Assembly: GCA_022510605.1 (NCBI GenBank)
Contig: JAFLTB010000011.1
Coordinates: forward strand, 1-46,071
Origin: Lachnospiraceae bacterium
Lineage (GTDB): Bacteria > Bacillota > Clostridia > Lachnospirales > Lachnospiraceae
Reading direction: 5' to 3'
DNA: 46,071 nucleotides
Numbering within the stretch: the stretch's first letter is position 1; each line of letters starts with the position of its first letter. This document shows, piece after piece, positions 26,232 through 36,365 of the stretch. The notes below the pieces were generated by a model. The model ran no database searches. It was not told where the DNA came from and saw only the letters and a program-made list of their open reading frames with translations. A program made the translations under genes and the position numbers.

Positions 26232-27731
26232 TCATGGGAGCTCTATTTTGGAATACTCTTTCGGCGGCAATGGCGTCGTAGAGTCCTTTACAAACTTACG
26301 GACGGCCTGGGATGCCTTGGAAATGGCAATGTTGGTACCGGCACCAGCCACGCAGCCTCCCGGACAGCCCATGCCCTCAATCAGACAGCCATCCTTTTTG
26401 CCTGCCTTCGCCAGCAGCAGCATTTTCTGGCATTCATCCAGACCCTCGGCGTGCTCAATATACACATCCGTATCCGGATAATATTCGTTAATACATTTCT
26501 CAATGGCATTGGCCACACCACCGGCCACTCCGTAACCACGTCCGGCGCCGGTAGCGTCATGGATTGGCTCCTCGCACTGATAAGTCTCCATATCAATGCC
26601 CTTCGCCTCAAATATGGCCTCCAGTTCCTCAAAGGTAATAACAAAATCCACATCACTCCGCACCGTGCGGCGGGAAGCCTCCAGTTTCTTGGCGGCACAT
26701 GGCCCTACAAATACAATTTTGGATTCCGGATGGCGCTGCTTAATGGTACGGGCTGTGGCAACCATTGGCGTCAGCGCACTGGATACCGTCTCCACCATAT
26801 CCGGCAGTGTCCGTTTGGCTAACATAGACCAGGCCGGACAACAGGAGGTCAGAAGAAATGGCAGTTTGCCCGTCTTTACCTCTTGCACATAATGTCTGGC
26901 TTCCGTAATGGCTCCTATATCTGCTCCCAGCGCTACCTCATAAACATCTGCAAAACCAATTTCCTTCAGGGCCGCCTTAATCTTCCAGAGACGCACATCA
27001 TCCCCGAACTGTCCGATTACTGCCGGAGCCAGTTCCACAATTACCGGTCCCTGTTTCATGGCCTGTATCAGCTGGAATATCTGGGATTTGTCGGCAATCG
27101 CACTAAAAGGACAATTCACCATGCACTGGCCGCAGGAAACACATTTTTCATTATCAATCTTGGCACGTCCGTGTTCATCACTGCCAATGGCATGAATACC
27201 ACAGACGGCGGCGCAGGGACGAAGTTTTTTGGCAATGGCATCGTAAGGACAGATTGCCTTACATTTTCCACATTTAATACACTTTTCCCTGTCAATATGG
27301 GACTTCCCATTGGCATAGGTAATTGCCTCCTTTGGGCAGACCTCTACACAAGGGTGTGCAATACAGCCGCGGCACTGATCCGATACCTCGTATACATTAT
27401 CCTCACACATGTCACAGGCGGAAGGAATCACCTGCATTAACGGCGGCTCATAATATTTCTCTGCCACATTGCTGGCATCCAATCCACTGGTAACATGAAC
27501 CGGTTCATCGTCCGGCCGGAGAGAAAGTCCCATGGCCAGCCGCACACGCTCGGAACAGATGGCCCTTTCGCGGTAAATGCTCTCACGGTACAATGGCACG
27601 TCTCCCGGAGTAATCTTATAGGGAATCGCTTCAATATCATTGTTAATATCCTTTGACTCAAAGGCCACCCTTGCCACTTCCGTAAATACCTGTTTCCTCA
27701 GTTTTTTAATGGGGGTTCGTATACCTCTCAA
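26232..27731 (-). CDS. Monomeric [FeFe]-hydrogenase, group B-like
   Basis: A 499-residue iron-sulfur hydrogenase, cytoplasmic, that would exchange electrons between ferredoxin and H2. The N-terminal half has an unusual Cys region (CDMCEDNVYEVSDQCRGC, then CVEVCP) and two further ferredoxin-type clusters (CIKCGKCKAICP, CVSCGQCMVNCP). The H-cluster motifs are P1 TSCCPAW, P2 VGPCAAKK and P3 EGMGCPGGCVAG. P2 with VGPC rather than MPC, and the lack of a GGGQP ending in P3, fit group B better than group A enzymes. It starts at TTG (27731), seven bases after AGGAGG. No HydE/F/G maturation gene or electron-bifurcating subunit is nearby. It ends at a clear terminator. Confidence 0.88.
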   Translation of the reverse strand: MRGIRTPIKKLRKQVFTEVARVAFESKDINNDIEAIPYKITPGDVPLYRESIYRERAICSERVRLAMGLSLRPDDEPVHVTSGLDASNVAEKYYEPPLMQVIPSACDMCEDNVYEVSDQCRGCIAHPCVEVCPKEAITYANGKSHIDREKCIKCGKCKAICPYDAIAKKLRPCAAVCGIHAIGSDEHGRAKIDNEKCVSCGQCMVNCPFSAIADKSQIFQLIQAMKQGPVIVELAPAVIGQFGDDVRLWKIKAALKEIGFADVYEVALGADIGAITEARHYVQEVKTGKLPFLLTSCCPAWSMLAKRTLPDMVETVSSALTPMVATARTIKQRHPESKIVFVGPCAAKKLEASRRTVRSDVDFVITFEELEAIFEAKGIDMETYQCEEPIHDATGAGRGYGVAGGVANAIEKCINEYYPDTDVYIEHAEGLDECQKMLLLAKAGKKDGCLIEGMGCPGGCVAGAGTNIAISKASQAVRKFVKDSTTPLPPKEYSKIELP

Positions 27732-27777
27732 CTCAATTCCTCCTGTTCATTTGTCCATATTTTTCATAAAATTCTAT

Positions 27778-29052
27778 CTACCGTACGACCGGTTCAAGAA
27801 CAATACAGTTCCGGCCGTCTTCTTTGCCCTGATATAGCAGTATATCCGCCCGGCGAACCAATTCATCTATTGTCTCACCTTCCTGGTATACCGCCACGCC
27901 AAAGGTCATAGAAATCGTAAATTTACGGTCATCCGTTTCAAATTCCGCATCGGATATACACTTACTGACTTTATTCAGACGCTCTTCCAAGTCTGGAAGA
28001 CTTCCCTGAAAGCCAATCAAAAATTCCTCGCCACCCCATCGGGATACAAAGCCTTCTTCGCCCTCCGCAATCTCTTCAAGGCATCCCGCTACATGCCTCA
28101 GCACTTCATCTCCCATCTTATGTCCATACTGATCATTCACCCGCTTAAAAAAATCAATATCTCCCATAGCCACTACAAAAGGCCCGCTTTCCTGCCGTTT
28201 TTCCACCTTCTTCAAAAAGGCCCGGCGGTTCAAAAGTCCAGTCAGCGGGTCCTTCTCCACCATGTCCTTCAGTGAGTGGCTGACGCTTACTGCATATTCT
28301 CCCATATCTGCCAGCTGGTCTCTCCGTTCCAAAACCTCTTCCGGCATTTTCTGTGAAAAATCGCCGTGGGCCAGACGGCCCAAAAACTGCTTAATGCAGG
28401 AAATAGCACTTACCATACGTCTGGCTAACATATTACAGATAAAGCCCGCCAGCAAAATGGCAAAAATACAGATGATAACATTTCCCTCCACCATAAAACG
28501 TATGGAAGAATTAACGGAGTCCTTTGGTTCCCCGGCAAAACTCATTCCAATTGTATCTCCCTCATCGTTTGTTATTGGCACATAATATCCAAAATAAGGG
28601 ACTCCATTGACATCCGCCTGTTCAGAAAAATATTCCTCTCCCTGATTCAAAACCCTCTCTATTACTCCCGGGGAGGCTTTTGTTCCAATCAGACGCTTGC
28701 CGGATTCATCTACCAAAGTGGTAAGGCACCGCTCATTACCAATAAAAATTGTTACATCCGCTCCGGTGTCATTTTTCATATCATCCAACAGGCGGTAATC
28801 CGAGGTCAATTCTGTGTTCCCCTTCATCACTCTGCCATCTTCGTAAGAAAATTCACCGGCATCCATCATGTTATAGGTACTAATCAAACTGTGGGCCAGA
28901 CCCGACAGGCTTTTTTCCACTTCAAAACTCATTCCCTCCCGGACCGAGTTCTGGCTGTAAACAGTGAGTACAATACCCAAACCAATTAACGGAATTACAG
29001 ACATCCTCAAAACAGCAATAATGAGGCTCTTTCGTTTTTTCTCCTTTTCCAT
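27778..29052 (-). CDS. Membrane-bound diguanylate cyclase (Cache-HAMP-GGDEF)
   Basis: Predicted to make cyclic di-GMP in response to an extracellular signal. The 424-residue protein has a membrane helix (about 9-29), an extracellular single-Cache-like domain (about 35-185, with DTGADVTIFIGNERCLTTLVD region and GVPYFGYYVPITN), a second helix (about 190-212), a HAMP linker and a GGDEF domain (about 268-424). The active site is intact: KDPLTGLLNRRAF, DIDFFKRVNDQYGH and SRWGGEEFLI. The RxxD inhibitory site expected just before the motif is absent. GGGGGTG precedes the ATG. It sits between the hydrogenase and symporter genes on the same strand. Confidence 0.92.
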   Translation of the reverse strand: MEKEKKRKSLIIAVLRMSVIPLIGLGIVLTVYSQNSVREGMSFEVEKSLSGLAHSLISTYNMMDAGEFSYEDGRVMKGNTELTSDYRLLDDMKNDTGADVTIFIGNERCLTTLVDESGKRLIGTKASPGVIERVLNQGEEYFSEQADVNGVPYFGYYVPITNDEGDTIGMSFAGEPKDSVNSSIRFMVEGNVIICIFAILLAGFICNMLARRMVSAISCIKQFLGRLAHGDFSQKMPEEVLERRDQLADMGEYAVSVSHSLKDMVEKDPLTGLLNRRAFLKKVEKRQESGPFVVAMGDIDFFKRVNDQYGHKMGDEVLRHVAGCLEEIAEGEEGFVSRWGGEEFLIGFQGSLPDLEERLNKVSKCISDAEFETDDRKFTISMTFGVAVYQEGETIDELVRRADILLYQGKEDGRNCIVLEPVVR

Positions 29053-29080
29053 TGTGTCACCCCCGGAGCAAACCCGTTAT

Positions 29081-30595
29081 CTAGTCTTCCTCTTTTGGCA
29101 AAGCCATCTTCTGCTCAACCACTACTTTTTCCTCTAAACACTCAAATATATTGTCTACTTCCTCCCGCTTCATCTTCGGGCTCAGTACACTGACAATCGG
29201 CACTACCACCAGTCCGGCCACCATAGCAATGGCACCAGCGTTAATCGGAGAGGCAATGTATTTCAAAAACATATTGGAGACGGTAATACCAATTCCACAA
29301 ATGAAGCTGGCCCATACGGCTGCCTTGGTCACGCCCTTCCAGTACAAACCATACAGGAACGGCGCCAGGAAAGCACCTGCCAGCGCTCCCCAGGAAATTC
29401 CCATCAGCTGTGCAATAAAGGCCGGAGGGTCCAGGGCAATAACCACAGAAATAATAATGAAGACGGCTAACAGCGCACGCATCCAGATTAACTGCTTTTT
29501 ATCATCCATATTCTTTACAAACAGCGGCTTGATAAAATCCAGGGTCAGCGTGGAACTGGAGGTCAAAACCAGACTGGACAGAGTGGACATGGAAGCCGAC
29601 AAAACCAATACGATAACAATACCAATCAGAATGTCCGGCAAAGCCGAAAGCATCATTGGAATAATGGTGTCATAGGCCACACTGCCATCTGGCGCAGCCT
29701 GCACACCGGATATCTGGCTGAAGCCTCCCAGGAAATAACATCCTCCGGAAACCACCACGGCAAAAAGTGTAGAAATAATCGTTCCTGTGTGTACCGACTT
29801 TTCATCCTTAATGGCGTAAAATTTCTGAATCATCTGCGGAAGTCCCCAGGTTCCCAGAGAAGTCAGAATGACTACTCCCAGCAGATTCAGCGGGTCTGGT
29901 CCAAAGAAGGAGGCATAAGCTCCCGGCATAACATCACTTGGCACCTGTGCCAGTTCTTTTATGGCTGCTATGAAACCACCATGCCCGCTCAGCACTGCCG
30001 CAATTACTGCCACAATACCAAACAGCATGATGATACCCTGAACCAAATCATTCAGCGCAGTAGCCATGTAACCGCCTACAATTACATAGACACCGGTCAA
30101 TACTGCCATTACAATAACGCATATTCTATAGTCCACATCAAAGGCCATACCAAACAGATTGGACAAACCATTATATACGGAAGCCGTATAAGGAATTAAA
30201 AATACAAAGGCAATCATGGATGCCGCCACCCGGAGACTTTTGCTGTCATAGCGCTTTCCAAAAAAATCCGGCATGGTCATGGACTTTAAGTGCTTCGTCA
30301 TAATCCGGGTTCTTCTTCCCAGAACCACCCAGGCAAGCAGGGAGCCTAACACTGCATTTCCAATACCAATCCAAGTCGAAGCCAGGCCATACTTATAGCC
30401 AAACTGCCCTGCGTATCCCACAAAGACAACGGCGGAAAAATACGAGGTTCCGTAAGCAAACGCCGTCAGCCATGGTCCTACGGAGCGGCCTCCCAGAACA
30501 AAGCCATTGACATTGGTTGCATGCTTCCGGGAATAAAATCCAATCCCCAGCATCACGGCAAAAAAGATTATCAATAATATTATTTTAACAGCCAT
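29081..30595 (-). CDS. Sodium:solute symporter family protein
   Basis: A 504-residue integral membrane protein of the SSS/PutP family, with about 13 hydrophobic helices. Recognisable parts are the N-terminal GFYSRKHATNVNGFVLGGRSVGPWLTA and AYGTSYFSAVVFVGYAG (sodium-site helix TM1/TM2 region), TSLGTWGLPQMIQKFYAIKDE, and the later helix with SASMSTLSSLVLTSSSTLTLD, whose Ser/Thr residues form the Na2 site in characterised members. Substrate (proline, pantothenate, sugar or carboxylate) cannot be read from the sequence. AGGAGGAACAT precedes the ATG. It has its own promoter. Confidence 0.92.
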   Translation of the reverse strand: MAVKIILLIIFFAVMLGIGFYSRKHATNVNGFVLGGRSVGPWLTAFAYGTSYFSAVVFVGYAGQFGYKYGLASTWIGIGNAVLGSLLAWVVLGRRTRIMTKHLKSMTMPDFFGKRYDSKSLRVAASMIAFVFLIPYTASVYNGLSNLFGMAFDVDYRICVIVMAVLTGVYVIVGGYMATALNDLVQGIIMLFGIVAVIAAVLSGHGGFIAAIKELAQVPSDVMPGAYASFFGPDPLNLLGVVILTSLGTWGLPQMIQKFYAIKDEKSVHTGTIISTLFAVVVSGGCYFLGGFSQISGVQAAPDGSVAYDTIIPMMLSALPDILIGIVIVLVLSASMSTLSSLVLTSSSTLTLDFIKPLFVKNMDDKKQLIWMRALLAVFIIISVVIALDPPAFIAQLMGISWGALAGAFLAPFLYGLYWKGVTKAAVWASFICGIGITVSNMFLKYIASPINAGAIAMVAGLVVVPIVSVLSPKMKREEVDNIFECLEEKVVVEQKMALPKEED

Positions 30596-30624
30596 ATGTT
30601 CCTCCTCTTACAAACTATCATAGA

Positions 30625-30654
30625 ATTATACATAAAATGTGATATACGTTTGAA
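30625..30654 (-). promoter_or_regulatory. Promoter of the sodium:solute symporter gene
   Basis: Minus-strand TATAAT (30625-30630) with a weaker -35 TTCAAA (30649-30654), 18-base spacer, 29 bases upstream of the symporter start. Confidence 0.5.
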
Positions 30655-30749
30655 TCTATTTTACCACAAAACGGTCTTTCCTGTAAAGGGGGGCGTTTTG
30701 CCGGGGACTGTTTCAACCAATCTCCCAATATATAAAACGTAAAAAAGGG

Positions 30750-30778
30750 TTGACTTATTATTTTTTTTATTAGACAAT
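30750..30778 (+). promoter_or_regulatory. Promoter of the two GT-C genes
   Basis: TTGACT (30750-30755) and GACAAT (30773-30778) with a 17-base, T-rich spacer. The tandem Shine-Dalgarno duplication starts four bases downstream, so the leader would be very short. Confidence 0.6.
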
Positions 30779-30781
30779 AGA

Positions 30782-30819
30782 TTGGTACGGAGGGCAAAAA
30801 TTGGTACGGAGGGCAAAAA
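30782..30819 (+). repeat. Tandem duplication of a Shine-Dalgarno segment
   Basis: The 19-mer ttggtacggagggcaaaaa occurs twice back to back (30782-30800 and 30801-30819). Each copy carries GGAGGG. The second is seven bases before the ATG at 30821. The first sits six bases before a TTG at 30801 that opens a seven-codon frame ending in a TGA overlapping that ATG. Confidence 0.9.
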
Positions 30820-30820
30820 A

Positions 30821-32560
30821 ATGATAAATACTGTCAATGTGATTACTACAATAATAGGTATTGCTGTATTGGGAGCGGCCGTTTATTTCTGGTACATGCA
30901 ATTGAAAGGAAATAATATAGCAAAAACAAAATCCAGTACAAAATCCAGTACAAAATCCAGTACAAAATCTGAAACAGGCAAAGAAAAATGGTGTGAGTGG
31001 ATAATATTTGGCGCTTTGCTCCTTGTCGCTTTTTTGCTTCGGGTATATCAGTTTGGAGAAATCCCTGGTGGAATGAACCAGGACGGCGCCATGGCGGCTG
31101 TGGACGCAAAGGCGCTTGCTGATTACGCCACTGACCGCTATGGTATGTTTATGCCAGTGCATTTTACTGCTTGGGGTTATGGACAGATGAGCGTTCTCCT
31201 TTCCTATCTTATGGTACCCTTTATTAAACTGTTTGGTTTATCTACTGTGACAGCCCGGCTTCCAATGTTAATCGTGAGTATGTGTGGCATCGCCGCTGCA
31301 TATTTCCTGTTCAAGAGGCTCTTTGGCATCCGTGCAGCACAAATTGTGTTAGTATTTCTTGTGGTAAATCCATGGCACTATATTCAGAGCCGGTGGGCAT
31401 TAGACTGTAATGTATTTCCCCATATGTTTGTGCTGGGGCTTTTATTCATGGTAATGGGCATTCAGGAAAAAAGACGCTGGCTGTATCTTTCCATGGTTTT
31501 CTATGCCCTGTGTATGTACAGTTATGGAATTTCTTTTTATACGGTACCCGTCTTCTTATTGGTGATATGTATTTATATGTTGGTAAAAAAGGTTATTAAG
31601 TGGAAAGATGCAGGCATCAGCGCAGGCATCTATGCCTTGATTTCATGGCCAATTTACGCTACTATGGCAATTAATGCACTGGGAGGAAAAACCATAGAGA
31701 CTCCGTTTTTCACCATTCCCTATTTCCCAGACAGCGTGCGTTCACAGGACATTCTGTTTTTCGCAGAAGACAAATGGGAACAGCTTGTTACAAATGTAAA
31801 AGCAACATTTTCTGTAATTTTAACCGGGGACACCCTGCCGTGGAATACCATTATCGGCTATGGTGTCATTTATACCTGTTTTTTGATTTTCATTATTGCC
31901 GGAATCTATTACACCATTCATCTGACCCGAAAAGAAGATGATGCCGCAAAACGAGTAGGTTATATCAGCCTGTTTCTGTTTCTTGGAATTGGTCTTCTGG
32001 CAGGCTTTATCACGGCAAGTGTCAATGTAAACCGGATAAATATTATTCTGTATCCGATAATTTTCTTTGCGGCACTGGGCATTTTCTTTGTCTATAAAAG
32101 CCGGAAACAACTGCTGTATGTATTAGTTCCCATGTATCTGCTAATGAGTGGTATGTTTTTATACAGTTACTTTACAGACTATGCAGAGACGATTCGATAC
32201 ACTTTCTTTGATGGATTTCTTGAGTCAGTGAAGGATTTATCTGCCTCCCGCTGCCAGATATGGTGTATTACGCCAGATTCTCAATATCAAGGCTCCTATA
32301 ATGTCAGCGAAATTTTGACTCTGTTTGCTTTGCAGATAGATGCAAAATATTATCAGGGGGTAGAGAATAATGGACTGATACCCTACCAGGAAAAATTCTA
32401 CTACTGCAATGCTTCACAAACACAGATTAACCCGGAAGCATCTATAGGATATGTCATAAATAACGCAGAACTGGAACTGTTTTCGGAAGAAGACTTTGAG
32501 ATTATAACACACGATAATTTTAGTGCGGTAATACCAAAAAAAGATTATACAGCAAGATGA
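30821..32560 (+). CDS. GT-C fold glycosyltransferase (ArnT/PMT-like, GT39 type)
   Basis: A 579-residue membrane protein with about 12 hydrophobic helices and a soluble C-terminal part (from about residue 455). The first large loop has RVYQFGEIPGGMNQDGAMA, where the Asp fits the catalytic acid region of polyprenyl-phosphate-sugar transferases, followed by ARLPMLIVSMCGIAAAYFLFKRL and VNPWHYIQSRWALDCNVFP. It probably moves a sugar from a lipid carrier onto an acceptor outside the membrane. After the first helix lies a hydrophilic (KSST)n spacer encoded by 12-base repeats. The ATG at 30821 follows a duplicated GGAGGG. The next gene begins 14 bases later, and both are AT-rich relative to neighbours. 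Confidence 0.8.
   Translation: MINTVNVITTIIGIAVLGAAVYFWYMQLKGNNIAKTKSSTKSSTKSSTKSETGKEKWCEWIIFGALLLVAFLLRVYQFGEIPGGMNQDGAMAAVDAKALADYATDRYGMFMPVHFTAWGYGQMSVLLSYLMVPFIKLFGLSTVTARLPMLIVSMCGIAAAYFLFKRLFGIRAAQIVLVFLVVNPWHYIQSRWALDCNVFPHMFVLGLLFMVMGIQEKRRWLYLSMVFYALCMYSYGISFYTVPVFLLVICIYMLVKKVIKWKDAGISAGIYALISWPIYATMAINALGGKTIETPFFTIPYFPDSVRSQDILFFAEDKWEQLVTNVKATFSVILTGDTLPWNTIIGYGVIYTCFLIFIIAGIYYTIHLTRKEDDAAKRVGYISLFLFLGIGLLAGFITASVNVNRINIILYPIIFFAALGIFFVYKSRKQLLYVLVPMYLLMSGMFLYSYFTDYAETIRYTFFDGFLESVKDLSASRCQIWCITPDSQYQGSYNVSEILTLFALQIDAKYYQGVENNGLIPYQEKFYYCNASQTQINPEASIGYVINNAELELFSEEDFEIITHDNFSAVIPKKDYTAR
30926..30969 (+). repeat. 12-base coding tandem repeat (KSST)
   Basis: acaaaatccagt is repeated three times exactly (30926-30961) with a partial fourth copy, encoding a Lys-Ser-Ser-Thr spacer between the first membrane helix and the rest of the glycosyltransferase. 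The unit is a multiple of three, so gain or loss keeps the frame. Confidence 0.9.
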
Positions 32561-32574
32561 GGGAGGTAATGTAA

Positions 32575-33897
32575 ATGGCATTAAATATAATACTATCTAT
32601 ACTCATCTGGGGAACCACGGCAGCTCTTATTCTCAGCATATTGACAACGAGCGGACTTTTACTGCCCTCATTTCTTCAGAAAACTGCCTTTGCCAAAAAA
32701 TATCTGAAATTTCTTAACAAAACAGAGAAGTTCCAGACAGGTTTTTCCCCTGCTCGGAAAACCTATCTGGAAGTATTTTTTTCAACATTTTTCCTGCGGA
32801 TTGCAATGGTTTTATTTGCCGCTATTGCCATATGTCTGTTTATGAGCGAGGAAACCCTTAAATTGGATGATTTTCTGCAGAAATTTGTAATTTGGGATGC
32901 CAATTCCTATGTGAATATTGCAAAGGGCGGATACACAGAATATATGGAAAATGGGGAACCTATTACCTTAGTCTTTTTTCCGTTTTATTCCGCATTAATC
33001 CGAATTATTTCTGTAATCATACCAGATATCCGGCTGGCAGGACTGGTAACCAGCGCTATCTGCTTTTCTACAGGATGCTGCCTTTTATATTCCTACGTGG
33101 CAAAAAACTATGGCGGAGAAATTGCAAAAAAAGCTGTATACTACCTCTCTCTTTCGCCATTTGGTTTCTTTTTTGGAACATTGATGTCAGAAAGTACATT
33201 TTTTATGATGATTTGCCTGTGTTTGTACTTTATTAATGAAAATAAGTGGGGACTGTTTTCAATCGCTGGCATCTTGTGTTCCCTTAGTCGGATGCAGGGC
33301 ATTTTAATTATAATTCCCGCATGTATTCAATGGTTTGAGAAATATCAATTGGTTTATCATATACGCAAAAAGAACTGGAAACAAATATGGGAAAATGTTT
33401 ATAAACGGTTTATTTTTATTCCAATCCCCATCGTCGGCACACTGCTTTATCTGTGGATTAATCATCAGGTAGCCGGAAATGCCTTTGCTTTTCTGGATTA
33501 TCAGAGACGATACTGGACCCATGGTTACCAGTACATTGGCAAAGCCATGGCGCAAAATTTGAAAAATGCTTTCACTGGCGGTCTGACGATACAGCACGTA
33601 AGCATATGGATTCCACAACTGTTCTTCTTTTTGCTGGCCCTGGGGCTTTGTATTTATGGCGCAAAACGACATGACAATAAACTGACTGCGTATCTTCTCG
33701 CATATACGGTTATAAGCTATTCACTGGACTGGCTTATCAGTGGGCCCCGTTATATGCTGACAGCAGTACCAATGTGGATTTTTTTAGCAGAACTTGGCTA
33801 TCGTTTCAAGAGACTTGACCGGGTCATTACCGTATTGTCTCCTATACTGATGGGAATTTACTTTACGGGGTATTTATTTATGAAACAAATTGTATAA
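32575..33897 (+). CDS. PIG-V-like mannosyltransferase family membrane protein
   Basis: A 440-residue polytopic protein of the GT-C superfamily resembling the PIG-V/GT76 mannosyltransferases. After two hydrophobic segments, the loop WDANSYVNIAKGGY carries the conserved WD...Y acidic site. Then come FFPFYSALIR, LSPFGFFFGTLMSESTFF, LSRMQGILI and, near the C-terminus, SGPRYMLTAVPMWIFLAELG. In eukaryotes the family adds mannose to GPI precursors; in bacteria such proteins are uncharacterised or work in cell-surface glycan assembly. It is 14 bases downstream of the GT39-like gene with GGGAGG as ribosome site, so the two form one unit, perhaps acting on the same glycan. It converges on the NUDIX gene with no clear terminator between. 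Confidence 0.8.
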   Translation: MALNIILSILIWGTTAALILSILTTSGLLLPSFLQKTAFAKKYLKFLNKTEKFQTGFSPARKTYLEVFFSTFFLRIAMVLFAAIAICLFMSEETLKLDDFLQKFVIWDANSYVNIAKGGYTEYMENGEPITLVFFPFYSALIRIISVIIPDIRLAGLVTSAICFSTGCCLLYSYVAKNYGGEIAKKAVYYLSLSPFGFFFGTLMSESTFFMMICLCLYFINENKWGLFSIAGILCSLSRMQGILIIIPACIQWFEKYQLVYHIRKKNWKQIWENVYKRFIFIPIPIVGTLLYLWINHQVAGNAFAFLDYQRRYWTHGYQYIGKAMAQNLKNAFTGGLTIQHVSIWIPQLFFFLLALGLCIYGAKRHDNKLTAYLLAYTVISYSLDWLISGPRYMLTAVPMWIFLAELGYRFKRLDRVITVLSPILMGIYFTGYLFMKQIV

Positions 33898-33924
33898 GTC
33901 AGCATACTTTCTGTTCCCTTTCCT

Positions 33925-34416
33925 CTACCGGATTTTCTCCCCATCCAGTACCGCCTCTACAAGCTGCTCTCCCTGTTCACTTCCTTCATATCGCAATTTC
34001 AGCGAAAAAAACTCCCGGTCCTCCTCCAACAACTGGAAAAAAATCCGGTCCCCTTCCCAGAGATTCAATTCGGATATGCGGTCCTTCTCCACCCACTCCA
34101 AATCTCCTTCATCGCAGTCCGCAAGCATCTCTCCTTCGTACCCATCTGCGGTATACAGGCACATATACATAGCGTCATCATCCCCGCAGAGAAATGTCAC
34201 CAAACCCCGGAAGCGGTAGCTTGTCAAGGTCAGCCCCGTCTCCTCCTTCACCTCACGCAACAGACAATCTTCCGGACTCTCATCCTTTTCAAACCTTCCT
34301 CCCACACCAATCCATTTATCCTTATTGATGTCATTTTCCTTTTTTACCCGATGCAGCATTAGATACTGGTTCTCCCGCTCAATGTAGCACAAAGTCGTCA
34401 TGACCGCTCCCTGCAT
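33925..34416 (-). CDS. NUDIX hydrolase (8-oxo-dGTP diphosphatase-like)
   Basis: A 163-residue cytoplasmic pyrophosphohydrolase. The Nudix box GGRFEKDESPEDCLLREVKEETGL region matches GX5EX7REUXEEXGU in order and spacing. The N-terminus MTTLCYIERENQYLMLHRVKKENDINKDKWIGVGG resembles the MutT/YtkD-type enzymes that clean oxidised nucleotides, but the substrate is not certain. The ATG at 34416 is chosen because AAAGGAG lies seven bases upstream; a longer frame to 34533 would run across the atp terminator and is rejected. Confidence 0.9.
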   Translation of the reverse strand: MQGAVMTTLCYIERENQYLMLHRVKKENDINKDKWIGVGGRFEKDESPEDCLLREVKEETGLTLTSYRFRGLVTFLCGDDDAMYMCLYTADGYEGEMLADCDEGDLEWVEKDRISELNLWEGDRIFFQLLEEDREFFSLKLRYEGSEQGEQLVEAVLDGEKIR

Positions 34417-34449
34417 AAATCTTCTCCTTTCACAAACAACGCTCTTAGG

Positions 34450-34486
34450 AAAAACCCCCTGACTACGCGCCAGAGGGTTTTTTGCT
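34450..34486. terminator. Intrinsic terminator at the end of the atp operon
   Basis: On the minus strand AACCCTCTG pairs with CAGGGGGTT around GCGCGTAGT and is followed by a T run; the plus strand also ends in TTTTTT, so it can work both ways. It separates atpC from the NUDIX gene. Confidence 0.9.
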
Positions 34487-34510
34487 TCATTATTATGGCA
34501 TTTCTGTCGG

Positions 34511-34924
34511 TTACTTTCTTCCCGCCAGTTCAATACGAATCAGGGATTTGCGCAATGCCAGCTCCGCACGGCTCACGTTTATGTTGGCATCGGAGCTCTT
34601 TAATCGCCGCTCTGCCCGTTCCCTAGCTTCAATGGCACGGTTTACGTCAATCTCTTCCGGCCATTCACAGGACTGGGCCAGAATCGTTACCTTTTCCTGG
34701 GTAATTTCCATAAAGCCTTCCAGTACAGCGGCCTCTTTTTTCTCACTGCCGCTTTCCGTAATGGTCAGCACTCCCGGTGCCACAATGGTTGTCAGCGGAA
34801 TGTGTTCGGCATAAATACCAATATCTCCCTCCGTCGTTGTCAATTCCACCATTTCCACATCGCCCGTGTAAAATACGCGCTCCGGAGAAATCACTTCTAA
34901 CTGGAATTTTTTCAACTCAGCCAT
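34511..34924 (-). CDS. atpC: ATP synthase F1 epsilon subunit
   Basis: The central-stalk epsilon subunit, 137 residues, couples gamma rotation to the c ring and can inhibit hydrolysis. It has the N-terminal beta barrel (FQLEVISPERVFYTGDVEMVELTTTEGDIGIYAEHIPLTT region) and a C-terminal helical hairpin rich in Arg/Glu (AIEARERAERRL). It is the last gene of the atp operon, six bases after atpD, and is followed by a strong terminator. Confidence 0.97.
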   Translation of the reverse strand: MAELKKFQLEVISPERVFYTGDVEMVELTTTEGDIGIYAEHIPLTTIVAPGVLTITESGSEKKEAAVLEGFMEITQEKVTILAQSCEWPEEIDVNRAIEARERAERRLKSSDANINVSRAELALRKSLIRIELAGRK

Positions 34925-34930
34925 GCTGCA

Positions 34931-36346
<1,416 letters not shown>

Positions 36347-36365
36347 TTACCTCCATTCCGAAGTG

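Noticed and set aside
30926-30969. CRISPR-like repeat array
   Set aside because: The units are 12 bases, contiguous with no spacers, and in frame inside a gene.
34417-34533. Longer start for the NUDIX protein
   Set aside because: The extension would be translated through the atp terminator; the ATG at 34416 has AAAGGAG.
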